64,000 nucleotides of DNA from Capsaspora owczarzaki ATCC 30864 (GCF_000151315.2 NW_011887292.1:62001-126000); one strand, 5' to 3'; numbered from the stretch's first letter, positions 19,122-32,175 are shown. Notes: generated by a model from the sequence alone, not told the origin. Numbers and translations: made by a program.

Positions 19122-20371
19122 TGTTTTTGTTTGTGTTTGTTTTGGGGATTCTTCCGCTTGTTTTTTGCTTGGGTGGTTCTGTGTTCAGAAAATCAGATCA
19201 GAAAGCAAACAAAAAACAGTGAGTTTGAATTGAAAAAAAAAAAAAACTCCAAAAAAAAAATCCAAAAAATCCAAAAAATCCATGTTTTTTGGTTTTGGTT
19301 TTGGTTTTTTGGTTTTTTGGTTTTTCGGTTTGTGTTCATTGAATGAATGTGTTGCGTGTGTTGTTTGGTTGAACATCAGAACGTTGCTCATTGTCAACAT
19401 GTGATTTCACTTTTTGATGATGAAAGGCAGGCGAGCGCAGAAGAGTCGCAAAACTCAAACGGACGCGAGTGACGTCGACAATGGAAGATTCAAAATTGTA
19501 AAAAAAAAAAAATAAATAAATAAAAAATAATAAAAAATAAAAAAATCCATTCCAAAAACCCATTCATTCATTCAGGAAAAGCCCTCTCCAACGACAGCGG
19601 CCGCAGTCCTCACACACAAAGAGCATCAAGCAGATGCACGCACCACTTGGGGGGGGGGTCGAACTCAGTGTCAGCACACAACCAAAAACTCAACGACAAA
19701 GAAGAAAATGGATTTTGAAAAAAAAAAAGTGTGCTGAAAGAGTTCACTGCACAAGAAACACACACAGAGCGGCGTTTCAGTTCAGCCAAAACCGCTTCAG
19801 TCATCCAGATGCATGATGATCACTCGGCGAGAAGAGCAAGGCAAGCGTGGTGATGTGGGGGGGCGTAAGTGGGCGGAAGGGGGGACAGCGCGAGGTGCAA
19901 ATGCAAACCCCAAAGAACGAAAAAAAAAAAAAAAAAGAAAAATAAAAGAAAAAAAAAGATCAATAAAAATGCATTACAAAACGTTGAATGAGCTCAGCGC
20001 AATGCAAAACGAGACAAAGCGACAAGGAGATTGAGTCGATTGCAAAAAAAAAAAAAAACCGAAGGCGTGAGAGGGGCACGCATTGAAATGGAAAGTTGAA
20101 ATGGAAAGTTGAAGTGGAATTTGCCATTTGTTTCCGTTCTCGCGTCTTGTTGTATGATCGTTCAACAGCAGGCAATGTGCAGGTCATCGGAAGGAACAGA
20201 CATCTTGTTCAGTTGTCACCCGTCGGATTGCACACTTGACAACATCCTGGCTTTGCTGATCCAACCGGATTTCAAAAATCTGACCTCAACTTCTGACCTA
20301 GATTCTTCATTTGCCAATCTCGCCAAAAAAACCAACTACAGATCAACAAAGCCAAGAAAACGCGCTGCTCG
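19122..20371. other. Intergenic region, no recognised gene
   Basis: This 1.25-kb stretch lies between the flotillin start and the OMA1 stop. It is rich in A/T homopolymers and in TTTTGG and AAAAAATCC repeats (19220-19330). It also has a GGAAAGTTGAAATGGAAAGTTGAAGTGG direct repeat near 20090-20118. No coding signal is seen. Confidence 0.5.
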
Positions 20372-22117
20372 TCAACTCGACCGACGCTCGCGATGGCGCC
20401 GGAGAATGCGGCTCAACGGCGACGAAGGCTGCTCTTCCAGTGCCTGGCCATACAAGCACGCCTTGTCCTGCTCGACACGGGCCTTGGCCATCCATTCGCC
20501 TTTCGGGTCAAAGTTCTTCAAGCGCTCGGAATGGGATGGATGGGTCGAAAGCCACGACTTGAGCTTCTCGGCGCGATCAACGGGGTTGTCCTGGTGAGCC
20601 AGGTCGTCGAATCGCTTCCAGACCTGTTCGGAGACGCAGCCGGCAAGGCAAGAAGGCATGGGAACGAGGGAGTTGAGTGAGAGAGACTCGTCTGCTTGGT
20701 GGAAGGAGAAACCGCACAAGCCAACGAGCAAAACCCCAAAACCATACCTGTTGTGCCTCGTCAATGTTAAAGCAAGCGCGTGCCATCAACATGAGTCTAT
20801 GTCAGCACCAAATAACAACATCAGCAAAAATCCAGTCGTTAGTGAGGAGGTTCGAGTCGCATCAAAAATACTTGACAGAAAACCTTACCCAATCAAATCG
20901 GCTTCCGTTTCTCGGCTGCGGGACAAGGGAAGTTCTGCTGCAACCTTAAAGACCTATTTCAACGCATGCAAACGTATGAGCTCAAAGCCATGAACATGCC
21001 AGGCAACCAAACGTTCTGAAAATAGAAAAAAAAAACGTACACTGGATAGCAGGGCCGAGTTCCAGTCCCACAGCAGTCGGAAGGCTCCCAAAATGACGCT
21101 AAACAAAACTTGCTCCGAGCTGTGATCTAATGTTGTTGTGGAGAAAAGAGTTAAAGGCCAACTCTCTCGCAAAACCAAACCACGCCAAACACTCGACACA
21201 CTCACGAGCAATGTAGTGCCCAATCTCGTGGCTCAGAACAACAGCTGCACCATGCTCGTTTTGCATGATGGGTAGAATGCCAGTGTAGACAAAGACAGTC
21301 CCGCCAGGAGTCACAAAGGCGTTTGGCTCGTTGCTTCGAACCAAGTGATACCGCAACGGCGGAATGCCATTGGCCGTGCAGATACGCTCGCCGACCTCTC
21401 GAATGAGCTGATAGGCCTGTGAGGAATTTTTGTTTTTTGTTGTGAGGCGAGAGGAGGCGGGGGGGGGAGGAGGAGAGCATTTGAGCAACAATCATTCAAT
21501 GCAGCAAACAAAATCCTCGATGCAATCTTACAGGCGATGACTCGGACACCCACATTTCGCGCGTTTCAGCCACAAGGCCCTGGTCTGTCTGATTCCCAAT
21601 CAGCTTTTCCAACCATGCAGGCAGCAGCAGCATGCGCCGGCGACCAGTGAACGGAACTTCTTCAGCCTGGTACCAAGCGTACGCCAGCAGTGCCGCAACG
21701 CCGCCGACAAACAGCCTGAACGACGTCGAGTGCAACGCGACTTCCTTGACTCTGAATCGCACTGTTATGTGGTGGGGGTCCCAGCAAGATCACAACTGAG
21801 CAGCAAGCACAAAACCAACCAGCAGGAATTCCCTGTTGCGACGTACGCTTGCTGTTGTGTGGTGGCGTGCGTTGTTGTTGCTGCTGTTGCTGCTGTTCAT
21901 AGTTTGACTGGAAGCTGCGCTGGGCGAGCGACGGCTGCGTCATGGTTGAGAAGCAGCGCGCCGATCGCCGTGCCAAACAAGGGGCAGCCAATGCGCCGCT
22001 ACGACTACCGCTACGACCAGCCGTGATGACACTGCCGCGCATCAACCCAGACGATGATGATGCGCTCACGGTGACGACTGCGCGAGGCAGCGATCGCAGC
22101 AACGTCAGTGCCGCCAT
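20372..22117 (-). CDS. OMA1: OMA1-like mitochondrial inner-membrane metalloprotease (M48)
   Basis: Seven exons on the minus strand: 22117-21847, 21761-21532, 21416-21206, 21126-21041, 20944-20889, 20796-20748 and 20623-20372. Together they give about 384 residues. The N-terminus is Arg/Ser/Ala-rich (MAALTLLRSLPRAVV, RRSARCFSTM) and fits a mitochondrial presequence. A membrane segment follows in exon 2 (LFVGGVAALLAYAWY). The zinc site is SHEIGH, with the downstream Glu ligand in SRSRETEADLIGLMLMARA, the OMA1 family signature. The THPSHSERLKNF C-terminal box is also conserved. OMA1 is the stress-activated protease that cleaves OPA1 and DELE1 in animals. A poly-Gln run lies in exon 1. All splice phases agree. 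Confidence 0.9.
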
Positions 22118-22408
22118 AAATGACCGAGCGTTCGAAAAAGGAGACTGGACGTTCAGATTTCGCCAAGAGAGCGATTTGCTTTGTGATTGTATTAAACAAG
22201 ATAGGGCTCGTCGAGTCAAAGAGTAAACCTTGTATTGAATAGGATTGTTAACAAGAGAGAGAGGGGGGAAACTCTCGCCGTGAGACGAGAGCAAAAGAAG
22301 AGGGGGTTGTAAAAATTGCCAACCAGCTCGCCCAGCAAAAGGCGCAGCCCGGTCGTGTTCAGCGATCGGCTCAGAAAGCAAGGGAAGCAAAAAGGGGCAC
22401 AACCAACA

Positions 22409-23078
22409 ATGAACGCAACAGCAGCCAAAACCAGAGCGGTAAGCGCACAGCCCAGGGTTTTGAAGCAGTTGGTCTGGAGTGCGCTCAGATCGAATCCCAG
22501 CCAGTCCACGACAAATGGGTTGATGTGCTTCTTTCCCCCCCTCTAGAAAAGTGCTGCTTGTAATGCTTGTGCCAGTAAAGTGCAGTGCGACAAAGAGCGC
22601 ACAGAATCGTGCACCCAACCAGCAACAAGCGAAACAAGCGCAGAGAAGGGGGGATACTGAGGCAACATCAATCCTGCCAATGAAACAAGCTGAAGAGTCG
22701 ACCCTCCGCGCCTTCAGGGACTACCAGCAAAGCCCCTTAGAGTGGCTGAGCGCCCGTTCTGGCAGCACTGGAAAGCGTTCGGTCGTGGACGCCGCGCAGT
22801 TCTTCTCCAAGCCAGAACCAAGCTTGCACAACGCAGAGCCACTTTGGCACGTCGGTGGGCCGACACGCCACACGCCAGAGCAGTCGCTGGTCATGGGTTT
22901 GGGCCAGCGCGTCAACGCCGGCCGCGTTATTTCCTTGCGGCTTAGGTCGAAGCCTTGGCGAAGGAAACAAAAAGAGTTGGCGCGCTTTCGCTCTGCATTG
23001 AAGACGGCGCGACGTTCTCAGTCAGTCTGCGCTGCCACTTATGGGACGCTTTGCGCTCAAAATTTTGAGATGAAATGA
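22409..23078 (+). CDS. Unrecognised possible gene between OMA1 and APC1
   Basis: An open frame from about 22548 to 23078 (ATG at 22563) encodes about 171 residues. The second half is Arg/Lys-rich (LRLRSKPWRRKQKELARF) and could be a small basic protein. A short ATG-led segment at 22409-22438 followed by GTAAGC could be a first exon, but the phase does not join this frame. I recognise no family and it could be spurious. Confidence 0.2.
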
Positions 23079-23294
23079 TACTGCAATTGTAGAGTATCGT
23101 TGCTTGTTGTATGACTGCCTGGGAAGGGGATGAAACGGATTGAATTGAATGAGAAGCAAAAACCCATTGAAAACGACAGCTCACTTGACGACTTTCTCTG
23201 ATGTTGCTCAGACGTTGACCTTACTCAATATTCAAAGCTCTTCATTGTTCATTTTTTTTCTTCTTGCTCCTTGTTATTTGTTCCCATCGAAAGT

Positions 23295-26200
23295 ATGGCG
23301 CTTGAGCTGCCCGTCTTGACGGTGGACTGCATTGGGCCGTTCCATCCGTTTGGTCCTGCGCTGGTGGCGAGCGGAGGCCATCCGACAGCCACCCTGCCTC
23401 CAGATCCTCAAGCACAAGGCAGCACTAGTACTACCGGCCGCCAATCCAGGCACCAGCAGCACCAGCAGCAAGACGGCGGGCGGACGGCGCGCGTCGAGCT
23501 GTTTGACGGGAACGCGGTCGACAATCCAAGCAGCAATCCAGCCGACTCGCGCGACGACGAGGTACGAAGAAGCACAAGCGAGACGAAAGATCTGAAGCTC
23601 GTTCGATGCAGCGATGACGGCTGGCTTGATCTTGGCTTTGGGAGCAACAGCGATTGGATTGTGTCTCGCCGTTTTCCCGCGCTTTTTTGTTGTCCACCCA
23701 GCTCACTTTCTCTCACTCTCACCATTGATCTGGGCCTGGCGATCCAATCAATACTCTAGCTGTTTGTGGCAGGTCGGACTGTCATCTGGAGCTCGGCGCG
23801 CGTCGTGCGCAAATCCGTGACGGTCGACGCAGACATCAAGCAAGCCTGCTGGGCCACGTTCGTGCTGAGCACTGTCGACGGCGCGCTGGCTGCTTCTGCC
23901 GCGTCAGAGCATCATCAACAAGGTGCTGCACATACCCGAGCATCCGAAGTTGCAGATGAAGTCGTTCAGTCGAGTTTGTCGCGAAAAGTAAGTCTTTGTT
24001 TCTGAGCAGATTGGCAACAAAACAAACAAACATTGTATCTAACCTGAGTTTTGCAGCTCCCGCTCAGTGAACAAATTCCCGTCAAGTGTCTGTGCGTGCT
24101 GCAGCACGCACATATCGACATTTTTGCCAACGACGGCCAAGTCTTTGCCGTCCCATTGCCTTCACCTGTAAGTTTTGCGCTTGTGCAACTGTAAAATCCA
24201 TTTGGAGGGCACCAACTCGACTGCCTACACGTTTTTTACAGATTGTGCGAATGCTGCCGCTTGCTGTTGGCATGCTTCTTCAAGCACAGCCACCGAAAAA
24301 ATCACGAGCAGCAGCGCCGTCCAAGAGCGCGCTTTACAGGTTTGAATTATCGCCGTCCGATGTTTGGTGGTGGCCAGTCTCACTCACCAAATGCCCTCCT
24401 GCTTTCTTGTTTGTCTTGTCGCGTAGCCTTTTGCACCCGTTGTCGAGCATCGCTGCGGTTCAGGCTCGAGACAATCCCGTTCTCGCTCCAAGCCCCACAC
24501 TTCTTGCTGCAGCAGACTGCATTGCTGCGTTTTCCTCTCTTCCCGTCTGTGTTTCACAAGACCGCAACAACCCCAGTCAGCATGTTGTTTGGCACATTGG
24601 CGGCTCGGTCTCAGCTCCTGGCAGGTAAGTGAGAATTGATTGATGATGTTTGACTGTTTGGATGAGGTCTCGTTTGTTTGGTTTGTTTGATTTCGTTTTT
24701 TTCTTGGACCCTACTGTGACACGTTGTCTTTGTGCGTCACAGCGTGTCAGACTTGTGCCTGACACGAATTTGGACGGGGTCGCTCAAGGGTGTCACGGAG
24801 CGCTCGAGTGCACTCTTGTGCTGCAACGACGCCTTCAAGTCTCACTTTACACTGTACTTGCTTCGCAATGGGCCCGAAGAATCCTCGACAGTCGTCGCCT
24901 TGAAGCTCGTCAACGATCCAAGCAATGCAAACCAACCCATCGCACCAGCCGGAGAACCAACACACCTCACAGACTGCACCTCCCACGCTGTAGCAATACC
25001 GAGTCTTCTCACACCCTTCCCCATGCATTTTCCAAGGTTTGGAGGCAGCACTGGTGGGCTGCACGGGTCATCACCGAGCGTTTACGTCGTACCTCAAGAT
25101 TTGCTCGTGGTTCAACGCGACGGAAGGTGAGGCGGGAAAGGGGAGGCTTCTGTGTGATTATTTCTCGCGCGCGCGGGGGGGGGGGTTTGTTGAAGGTCTT
25201 TGAAAGTTTTGCGCATGCGAGAAAACAAGCACCAACACTTTTGTTTTGCTGTTGTTCTGCTTGAGCAGTCTCCGGGTCTGGTCGTCCTGCACTCCCATTG
25301 CTTCCATCTCGCTGGCCGACATTTGCACGGACAAGCTGGCTGATGTCGAACATGCGGTCGATGATCGTGTCAGTTTGCGCTTTGCCAATGGCCAGGTAAT
25401 GCGCGTGAGCGTCCCGACGTTGCGGATTGCGCCTCTGCCGATAGCCACAGCCTACGCCGCCTTGGCGAACGCCCTACCCGTTCCATCGCTCCGTGCCATC
25501 GGTGTGACGCTTCTGGAGCAATCGCGCCGCCATCTCCGCAAGGCCACTGTCTCAACCCCGCAAGACAGGTGGGCAATGTTTTGGAGCGCAGTGGTTTCCA
25601 GCATACTGGCACTGCCCGTGCCCGCTGCTGCAGCAGGCCTCGCCGAGTCTGACTGGGACGCCATGGTGTCATCTCACGCGTCGCAAGCTCTCCGTCTGGA
25701 TGCTTTGGGCTCAATCCCCGTTCCATTCAAGCCTCCATCATCCCTGCCGGCAGTGCCGATCGTGCCGTCTTCGTTTAACGCTACCCCGGAGCAGAGCGCC
25801 GTGCTCGAAGCCGCATTTATTCTACTGCATGCTTGCTACGAGGATTTGAAGCTTGACACGCTTCTCAAGGACTATCTCCCGGCGATGGCGCAAAGTCTGA
25901 CATCGACGGCGCTCTTTCTTGGCCAGCGCGTTCTGGTTGACTACTACCTGCGCGATTTTCCTCATCTCGAGGTTGCCACATCCCCTCTCAAAGGCGTTGT
26001 CGCATCCCGGCGTCTCACTGGTAAGGGCGTGTTCGTATCGTTGTTGTCATATTTGTGCTGCGCAGCATTAGGAAATGAGGGGGGGGAGGATTCGACCAAA
26101 ACAAACTACTTGGCCAACCAACGTGCAACCTGCATTTCTTTTGTTCTAGACCTCCTCCCTTGTTGGCTGAATTCGCTCGAAGAGTTGGTGCGATGTGCTA

Positions 26201-29200
26201 CCAATCGGCGGCAGACAGCTCCCAAAGACCCCGTCGCAGCCATGCTTGCGGCTCTGAAATCAGTCGCTGGTTCTGCTCCGAACGGCATGACTGCAGAGCA
26301 AATTCTCGGTCGACTATTGCCATTGCACCAAGCGATGCAACTCTACGCCCGCTGGCTGTCGTCGCAGGATGGCCCGACCAATAATGGCGCCACCACGTCC
26401 GTTTTCAGCATCCTGCAGCTTCTGGCTTCGGCTGGCGTTTCCCTGACAGACATTGATTGCATGCCTCTGAGCGTCAGCGTTGCACTCCAGCACGTGCTTG
26501 CCCGTGGTCGGGAAGCAGCAGAGTCGTCCTGGCCGAAACCCATTCTCGAACTCGTGGAACGGCGCGACATTTTGCGGCAAATCTCGCCTCAGCCGTTCTC
26601 GAACGGCTCGACTCCTCCTCAGGCAACCAACTGGTCGAGTGCTGTGGCGAATCCAGACGGGTCTTCTCGATTTGGAAACGACCATCGCCTGAGCGAAGTT
26701 GCGCGCTTGCTGCAAACCTCCAAGCCTTTGCGCATCAGCGTGAAGCAGCGCCCCGAGATGAGCGATCACGACTTTGTGCAAGAGCAGCAAATGCGGCTCG
26801 TGTTTCGAGGCCACCGCGCCTTGGCGACGTGTGCTGGAGCTGGCGTTCTCGCGATGCACACCCGCCGCCCAGGTGCCACCGAAGCGCTCGTCACCCCACC
26901 CATCAACCTCAAGGGACACGTTCCTCGCAACAACTCGATGATTGTCTTGGACAAGGCGTACGAATTCACGCCCGTCCAAATGATGTGGCCCTGCTTCCAC
27001 TCTGGCGTCGCGTCCAGCTTGCGAATCGCCCCGCATTCGTCGGCCATCAACTCTGCCTGGATTTTGTATCACGTGCCACCACCTGCAGCAGGCCGAGCAA
27101 CGTCTCCCGAGGAGCTCAACACCCAGGCCGTGAATGCAGGCTTTTTGATGGGGCTCGGTCTAAACGGCTTTTTGCACCAACTCCCACCAGTGCACCTGTT
27201 TGAATACTTGGCGCAAAAGCACGACCCGACCAGCATTGCCGTGTTGATTGGATGCTCGGCAGGACAGCGCGGAACGATGGACCCGTTCGTGACGCGCATG
27301 CTCACCGTCCACTTTCCTCCGTTGCTCCCGTCCAACAGCAGCGATCTGGAAATCTCCACCACCGTTCAATCGGCAGCCGCCATTGGATTTGGTCTGCTGT
27401 ATCAGCGTTCTGCCAATCGACGCATTGCCGATGTGCTTTTGAACGAGACGCTCGTGTTGCGCCGCGGTTTGGATCCCAGTGAAATTGAGGCCTACTCGTT
27501 GTCTTGCGGACTGGCCTTGGGCATGGTGCTGCTCGAGCATGGTGCAACGCCGACGCCGACGCCGACGTCGACGACGACAAGCGAGGCGAGCGGCGACTCG
27601 CACCAGCGCGGTGCCTCAGAAGAGCTCGAATCGCTGGCCAACATGGGCTTGGTTGATCGCCTGCTGAACGGCGTGATTGGCGACGCGCCAACCGATCCGA
27701 TCACGTTGTCTGACACGTTCGGATCTGCCCAGCTCCGCTCCTGCGAGGGTCGCAACTTTGGCCTGGTCAGTCGCTCCTCGGCGGCGTTCTGGGAGCGCGA
27801 TGGGCAGACCCGGCAGTTTGGCCGCAGCTCCAAACACAACAACGCCAGCTCGCTGTTGCTGACACCCGCTGGCGATGAGTTTGAAAAGCTCGAGCGAGAA
27901 AACGCCATGCGTGTCATTCCGCCACATCTCACCCCCGTCAACCCGATGGTGGCGGCGCCTGGCGCCCTGATGGCCCTAGCCCTCATCTTTTTGAAGAGCA
28001 ACAACGCCAGCGTTGCCAACCGCATTCCCATTCCGACCACTTCAACTCAGCTGGATGGCATGCACGCGGATTTGATGCTGTACTGCGTGCTTGCCAAGTC
28101 CCTCATCATGTGGGATTCAGTGATGCCAACAGTCGAATGGGTCGAAGGGAATGTGCCGAAATTTGTGCGCGCCGCAACTTGTGCGCGCCGCAACCGCCGT
28201 GGAGCAGTCCATGTTTACATCACCACTACCGGCGTATACTCCCAGTCCGGATGCCGCTGTGGATGGCGCGATGCGGGCAGAGTCGCCAAAGTCGTCAAAG
28301 CACCACGGGCAGCAGCAGGAAGAGCCATTAGCAGCAGCAGCAGCAGCAGCAGCAGCAGCTCCGCTTTCGAAATTAAAGCAACTAGAAGCAATGGCAGAAT
28401 TCGCGCAACGAGCCGCTGACGCCAAGCGCCAAGCAATGGACGAGGCCGCCTCCAGCATGAACCTGTCCCAGAGCCGCATCGACCGCGTGGCTGCCATCAA
28501 TGCACACTGCTACAGCATCGTCGGCGCCTGCTTGGCCATCGCGCTGCGGCATGCGGGCTCGTGCAACCAAACCGCTCTGGTGACGCTCATGCGCTACGTC
28601 AAGTTCTTCCAGCAGCTGTTTGACACGTGTCCTGCTGGAGAGCGCAAGAATGTGCGGACGTGCTTGCATGCAGTTGCCACCGCTGTGGCTGTCGTGATGG
28701 CTGGAAGCGGCCATTTGGATGTGCTGCGCATGCTGCGCAAGCTGCACGTGACGTGCTCGATGGACGTCACCTATGGCATGCACCAGGCAACCCACATGGC
28801 GATCGGCATGCTGTTCATGAGTCATGGCACGGAGAGCTTTGGCACGTCGGGCGAGTCGGTTGCTGCGCTCCTGTGCTGCATCTACCCGCGGTTCCCGCAG
28901 CTGCCACGGCATGGGCAGTACCATCTGCAGGCTCTGCGCCATTTCTATGCTCTGGCCGCCGAGTCTCGAGTGATTCAGGTCCACGACGTCGACTCTGGCG
29001 CCACCGTTGCTTGCGTTCGAGCAGAGTTCCGTCCCGTTGCCACATCGACGTCTGGGCCGTCGCATACTCCCGAGAGCGTGGTGGGCGACACCCCTTCTGT
29101 TGCGCCAGAGCTGCGCTTGCTCCAATGCATCAAAGTCTTGGATACTCCTGATGGTCCCTTCTATCCGCACACGGTGGACCTGTCTACACCCGAGGCGCTT

Positions 29201-30025
29201 GCCCGATTCCGGGAAACCAACATCATTTATGCAATGCGCCGCAAGCCACTTACGCTGGATGGCATGAATCACAAGCAAGGCAATGCGCCGCTGGACGGGC
29301 TGGGTGTTGCGCCATTTTCCGCGCTGGCCCCTGCCGGCGCGTCCTCCTTCCACGGGATTGAGCCGGCGCACCTGCTGGCGCTACCTTCTAACAGCAGTGT
29401 GCCCCACTGGCGAACCGTGCAGTCTGTCGCTTTGCTGGGCGACCAGCCTGCGCTGTTGGATGCTTGCAGCCTTGACGTCTCGCGGATGCTGGAGCACGAC
29501 CGCTTGGCCACGGCCCAGCGTATTTTGCGTGCTTCTCTGGCCACCAGCTCCAACAGCCACTGGGCGAGCACCTTCTTCCGGATTCACGAGGCATTTGGCG
29601 CTTTGGCGGTGGTTCGTCGAGCCGAGGCTGCCAAGCAAAGTGCCAGCACTCCCTTCCAAAGCTCGTTAACGTTGCGACAGCTGCGCCTTGTGCTGGATGT
29701 GCTCGAGTACACCCTCAAATGGCAGCACAATGCGTTCCCGGAAAGTGTGCTGGCCTCGATTCGCGCAGAGCTCGCCCACCAGCTCGCCCCCTCCGAAAGC
29801 GTGTCCAGCAAAACGCAACGCCTTGTGCAGAGCTATGCAAATCGGAGCATTTCCCTCTCCAGCGTTGCGGCGGCCAATCGTCGAGATCTCCAGCTGGTCT
29901 GCGACTACCTCGCCTTCCACGAAAGCGTCACTGGGTCGCTGGCCCTTCCTGCAAGCGCTGGCTCGATGCAAGCTCAGCAACTTCAAGCTCAGTTGCAGCG
30001 CGCACTCGATACCGCTCTGGCATGA
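23295..30025 (+). CDS. ANAPC1: Anaphase-promoting complex subunit 1 (APC1)
   Basis: Eight exons: 23295-23561, 23760-23987, 24057-24167, 24242-24339, 24427-24624, 24743-25126, 25269-26020 and 26150-30025. The N-terminal beta-propeller-like part includes the LFVAGRTVIW and CLCVLQ strands. The C-terminal half has the PC (proteasome/cyclosome) repeats typical of APC1: GFLMGLGLNG, TSIAVLIGCSAGQRGTMD, GFGLLYQ, YSLSCGLALGM, GALMALALIFLKSNN, and further on VMAGSGHLDVLR and YHLQALRH. APC1 is the largest scaffold of the APC/C ubiquitin ligase that targets securin and cyclin B. A 16-bp direct repeat at about 28162-28193 (TTGTGCGCGCCGCAAC twice) throws the frame. Reading with a single copy would give a continuous APC1 protein. 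A poly-Ala run encoded by (CAG)n follows at 28333-28360. Confidence 0.92.
28162..28193 (+). repeat. 16-bp tandem duplication inside APC1
   Basis: TTGTGCGCGCCGCAAC occurs twice in a row. Because 16 is not a multiple of three, the APC1 frame changes here. Confidence 0.85.
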
Positions 30026-30361
30026 GGTGCGATGGAGTGAGATGTCAAAACGTTCGACACACTTACCTTTTTCTGTTTGACGAAATGCCGCCTGTCTTTC
30101 AAGAGCAGCACTTTAATATTTGTTGGAGATCTTGCTTCATCGTAAACACCATGAGTATAGTACATTAGTTTTCAAAAAACTTCAACCACATAACTGGATG
30201 AGAAGCACACGTTGCAGTAGCTCGAAACCCCAAATCACTGCAGCAAGAAGAGCGTCATCTCCAACAACCAACAAAATGAAAAACAACAACAAACACTTGA
30301 ACAATCAAAACAAGGACAAACGCAAGGACAAAAACAAAGCAAAAACAAAACGCGGATTGCT
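30026..30361. other. Convergent 3' intergenic gap between APC1 and the CDK
   Basis: No gene is seen. The stretch is A-rich with AAACAA repeats near 30280-30355, which would serve as 3'UTR on the minus strand. Confidence 0.5.
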
Positions 30362-31772
30362 CTAAGCCATCGCTCGAACATTGGCTTGAAGATCGGAAAA
30401 GTACGGATGGCACATTGCGTCATCTGCGGAAATGCGAGCATCGGGGAGATACATGAGCATGCGGGCAAGCAAGTCGATGCCGTACGAGTCGACGGTCGTG
30501 ACGACCGAGGAGAGCGGTACGCGACGGCAGACGGAAAAGTCTGGCTTCCACTCTGGCAATGAAGAGACGCCCGGCCAGATTTCTTCGTTGGGGGTGCCGA
30601 GTACTTTGAAGATGCGCATCAGTTGGTCGAGCGTGGAGGAGCCCGGGAAGAGCGGTCGGCCACCCATGGCCATCTCTGCAAAGATACACCCGGCCGACCA
30701 AATGTCAATGGATGTCGAGTACCTTCGGGACCCCAACAGCACGTCGGGGGCGCGGTACCAGAGGGTGACGACTTCGTGCGAGTACGCGCGCACGGGAATA
30801 CCGAACGCGCGCGCAAGGCCGAAATCGGCGAGCTTGAGCTCTCCGCGCTTGTTGATGAGCAGGTTTTGAGGCTTGAGGTCTCTGTGGAGGATGCGGTGCT
30901 CGTGGCAGAATGCAATGCCGCGGAGGAGCTGGAAGAGAAAGCTCTTCATGGTCATGACGCCAATGTCGCCCGCGCACTCGTCCAGGTACTTTTTCAAATC
31001 TTGGTCGCAGTACTCGAATACAAGGGTGAGGCGCTTGTCTGCATGCAGCACGTCGTGCAGCCGCACAATGTTGGGATGCTTGAGCTCCTTGAGCAGCGAG
31101 ATTTCGCGAATGGCCGTGCACGGAACGCCTTCGTCCTCGTTGTCCAGTCGGATTGACTTGAGCGCGACAATCTCGCCCGTTTCCTGCGAATATGTAATGT
31201 AGGTTGAAATGTGACGATGGGAGATGAGCGAATGATGATTGAGCGTAAAATCGGCAAGTCTGAGACAGTTGGTTCTGGATTTGAGGCGTTGCGGGATGTG
31301 AATCATCTTGATTGTAGACTATCAGCAAATGCTGTTTTTCCGCAGTGTTTGAGTTTTGAGTTTGAGGTCTGTCTGAGCAACTGAGCGTGTTTTCTACTGC
31401 ATTTGGGGTTCGACCGCCGAAGCAGTTTTGCGTTTTCGACTCTGACGCTGCGCTTCCTTCGTTCGAATCGATATCACACGCAATGCACAACCAGCACAAC
31501 GCCATTTCTACATCCCAGCAAGGAAAGCAGGGCAGCTGGTGTTGTGTTCTACCGAAGTAGGCGGTTTTGTATGGAAGCTGCATTGAAAGTCGCCAGCCCC
31601 TCGAAAGCCAACCCGCGACTTCCAAAGCGACACCCAAACGCGAGACACAGACAAACAGACAGACAGGTAGCGTGGGTACGGTTGAGCGACAGAGCAAAGA
31701 GCGGGATGAGAGCGGCCAGAACTGCCGTCCTGAGGGAGGTCCTATCGCCCTCTCCTCACTCAATAGCTCGAT

Positions 31773-31803
<31 letters not shown>

Positions 31804-31919
31804 AGCGACGATGATGGCGACGAACTGGAGAGTGAGTGAGTGAGTGAGAGGGTGAAGTAACCTGGTTCTACGCCATAGGTGCCCTCGCCGAGCTTCTCAA
31901 TGCGATCGTACTTGTCCAT
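30362..31919 (-). CDS. CDK5: CDK5-type cyclin-dependent kinase with a PCTAIRE helix
   Basis: Exon 1 (31919 to about 31872) encodes [16 protein letters not shown], the Gly-rich loop. The main exon, 31183-30362, supplies the rest, including ETGEIVALK with the catalytic Lys, [35 protein letters not shown] and HPYFSDL. Overall similarity is to CDK5 ([42 protein letters not shown]). However, the C-helix reads PCTAIRE where CDK5 has PSSALRE. The T-loop residue after FGIPVRAYS is Ser, as in CDK5. About seven residues normally between the Gly loop and ETGEIV (VxxKAxN) are not found in either exon. A microexon of about 21 bases in 31184-31871 is likely, but I could not place it. Confidence 0.85.
31184..31871 (-). 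other. Intron(s) of the CDK with an ATG/GAT microsatellite
   Basis: This 0.7-kb stretch contains a (GAT)n tract at about 31770-31803 and GAGT repeats near 31830-31848. The latter read ACTC on the coding strand, close to the donor. A missing microexon probably lies inside. Confidence 0.6.
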
Positions 31920-32175
31920 AGTGAAGCAAAGTAAAATCAAAAAAAGAACGAATGAATGTCGTAGAAACAGAAATAGCATTACTGTAGATGCTCAGTGAAT
32001 GGAGCTGCATTGAAAAGCCGGTTGTAATGTTGTCATGCAAAATGGCCATTGCTAGCTAGCCATTTGAAAGCCCCAATATGAACAAACCCAAGGCTCAGTC
32101 ATTTGATATCTAGTTTCAACCGCCCCTTCAGACTCGAACGCAATCCATAGCAAAAGCTCAGCAAAAAAGGCGAGA

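Noticed and set aside
18009-19346. 445-codon plus-strand frame opposite flotillin
   Set aside because: It is a shadow of the G+C-biased flotillin codons. It has a Leu/Gly/Asp-rich composition without domains.
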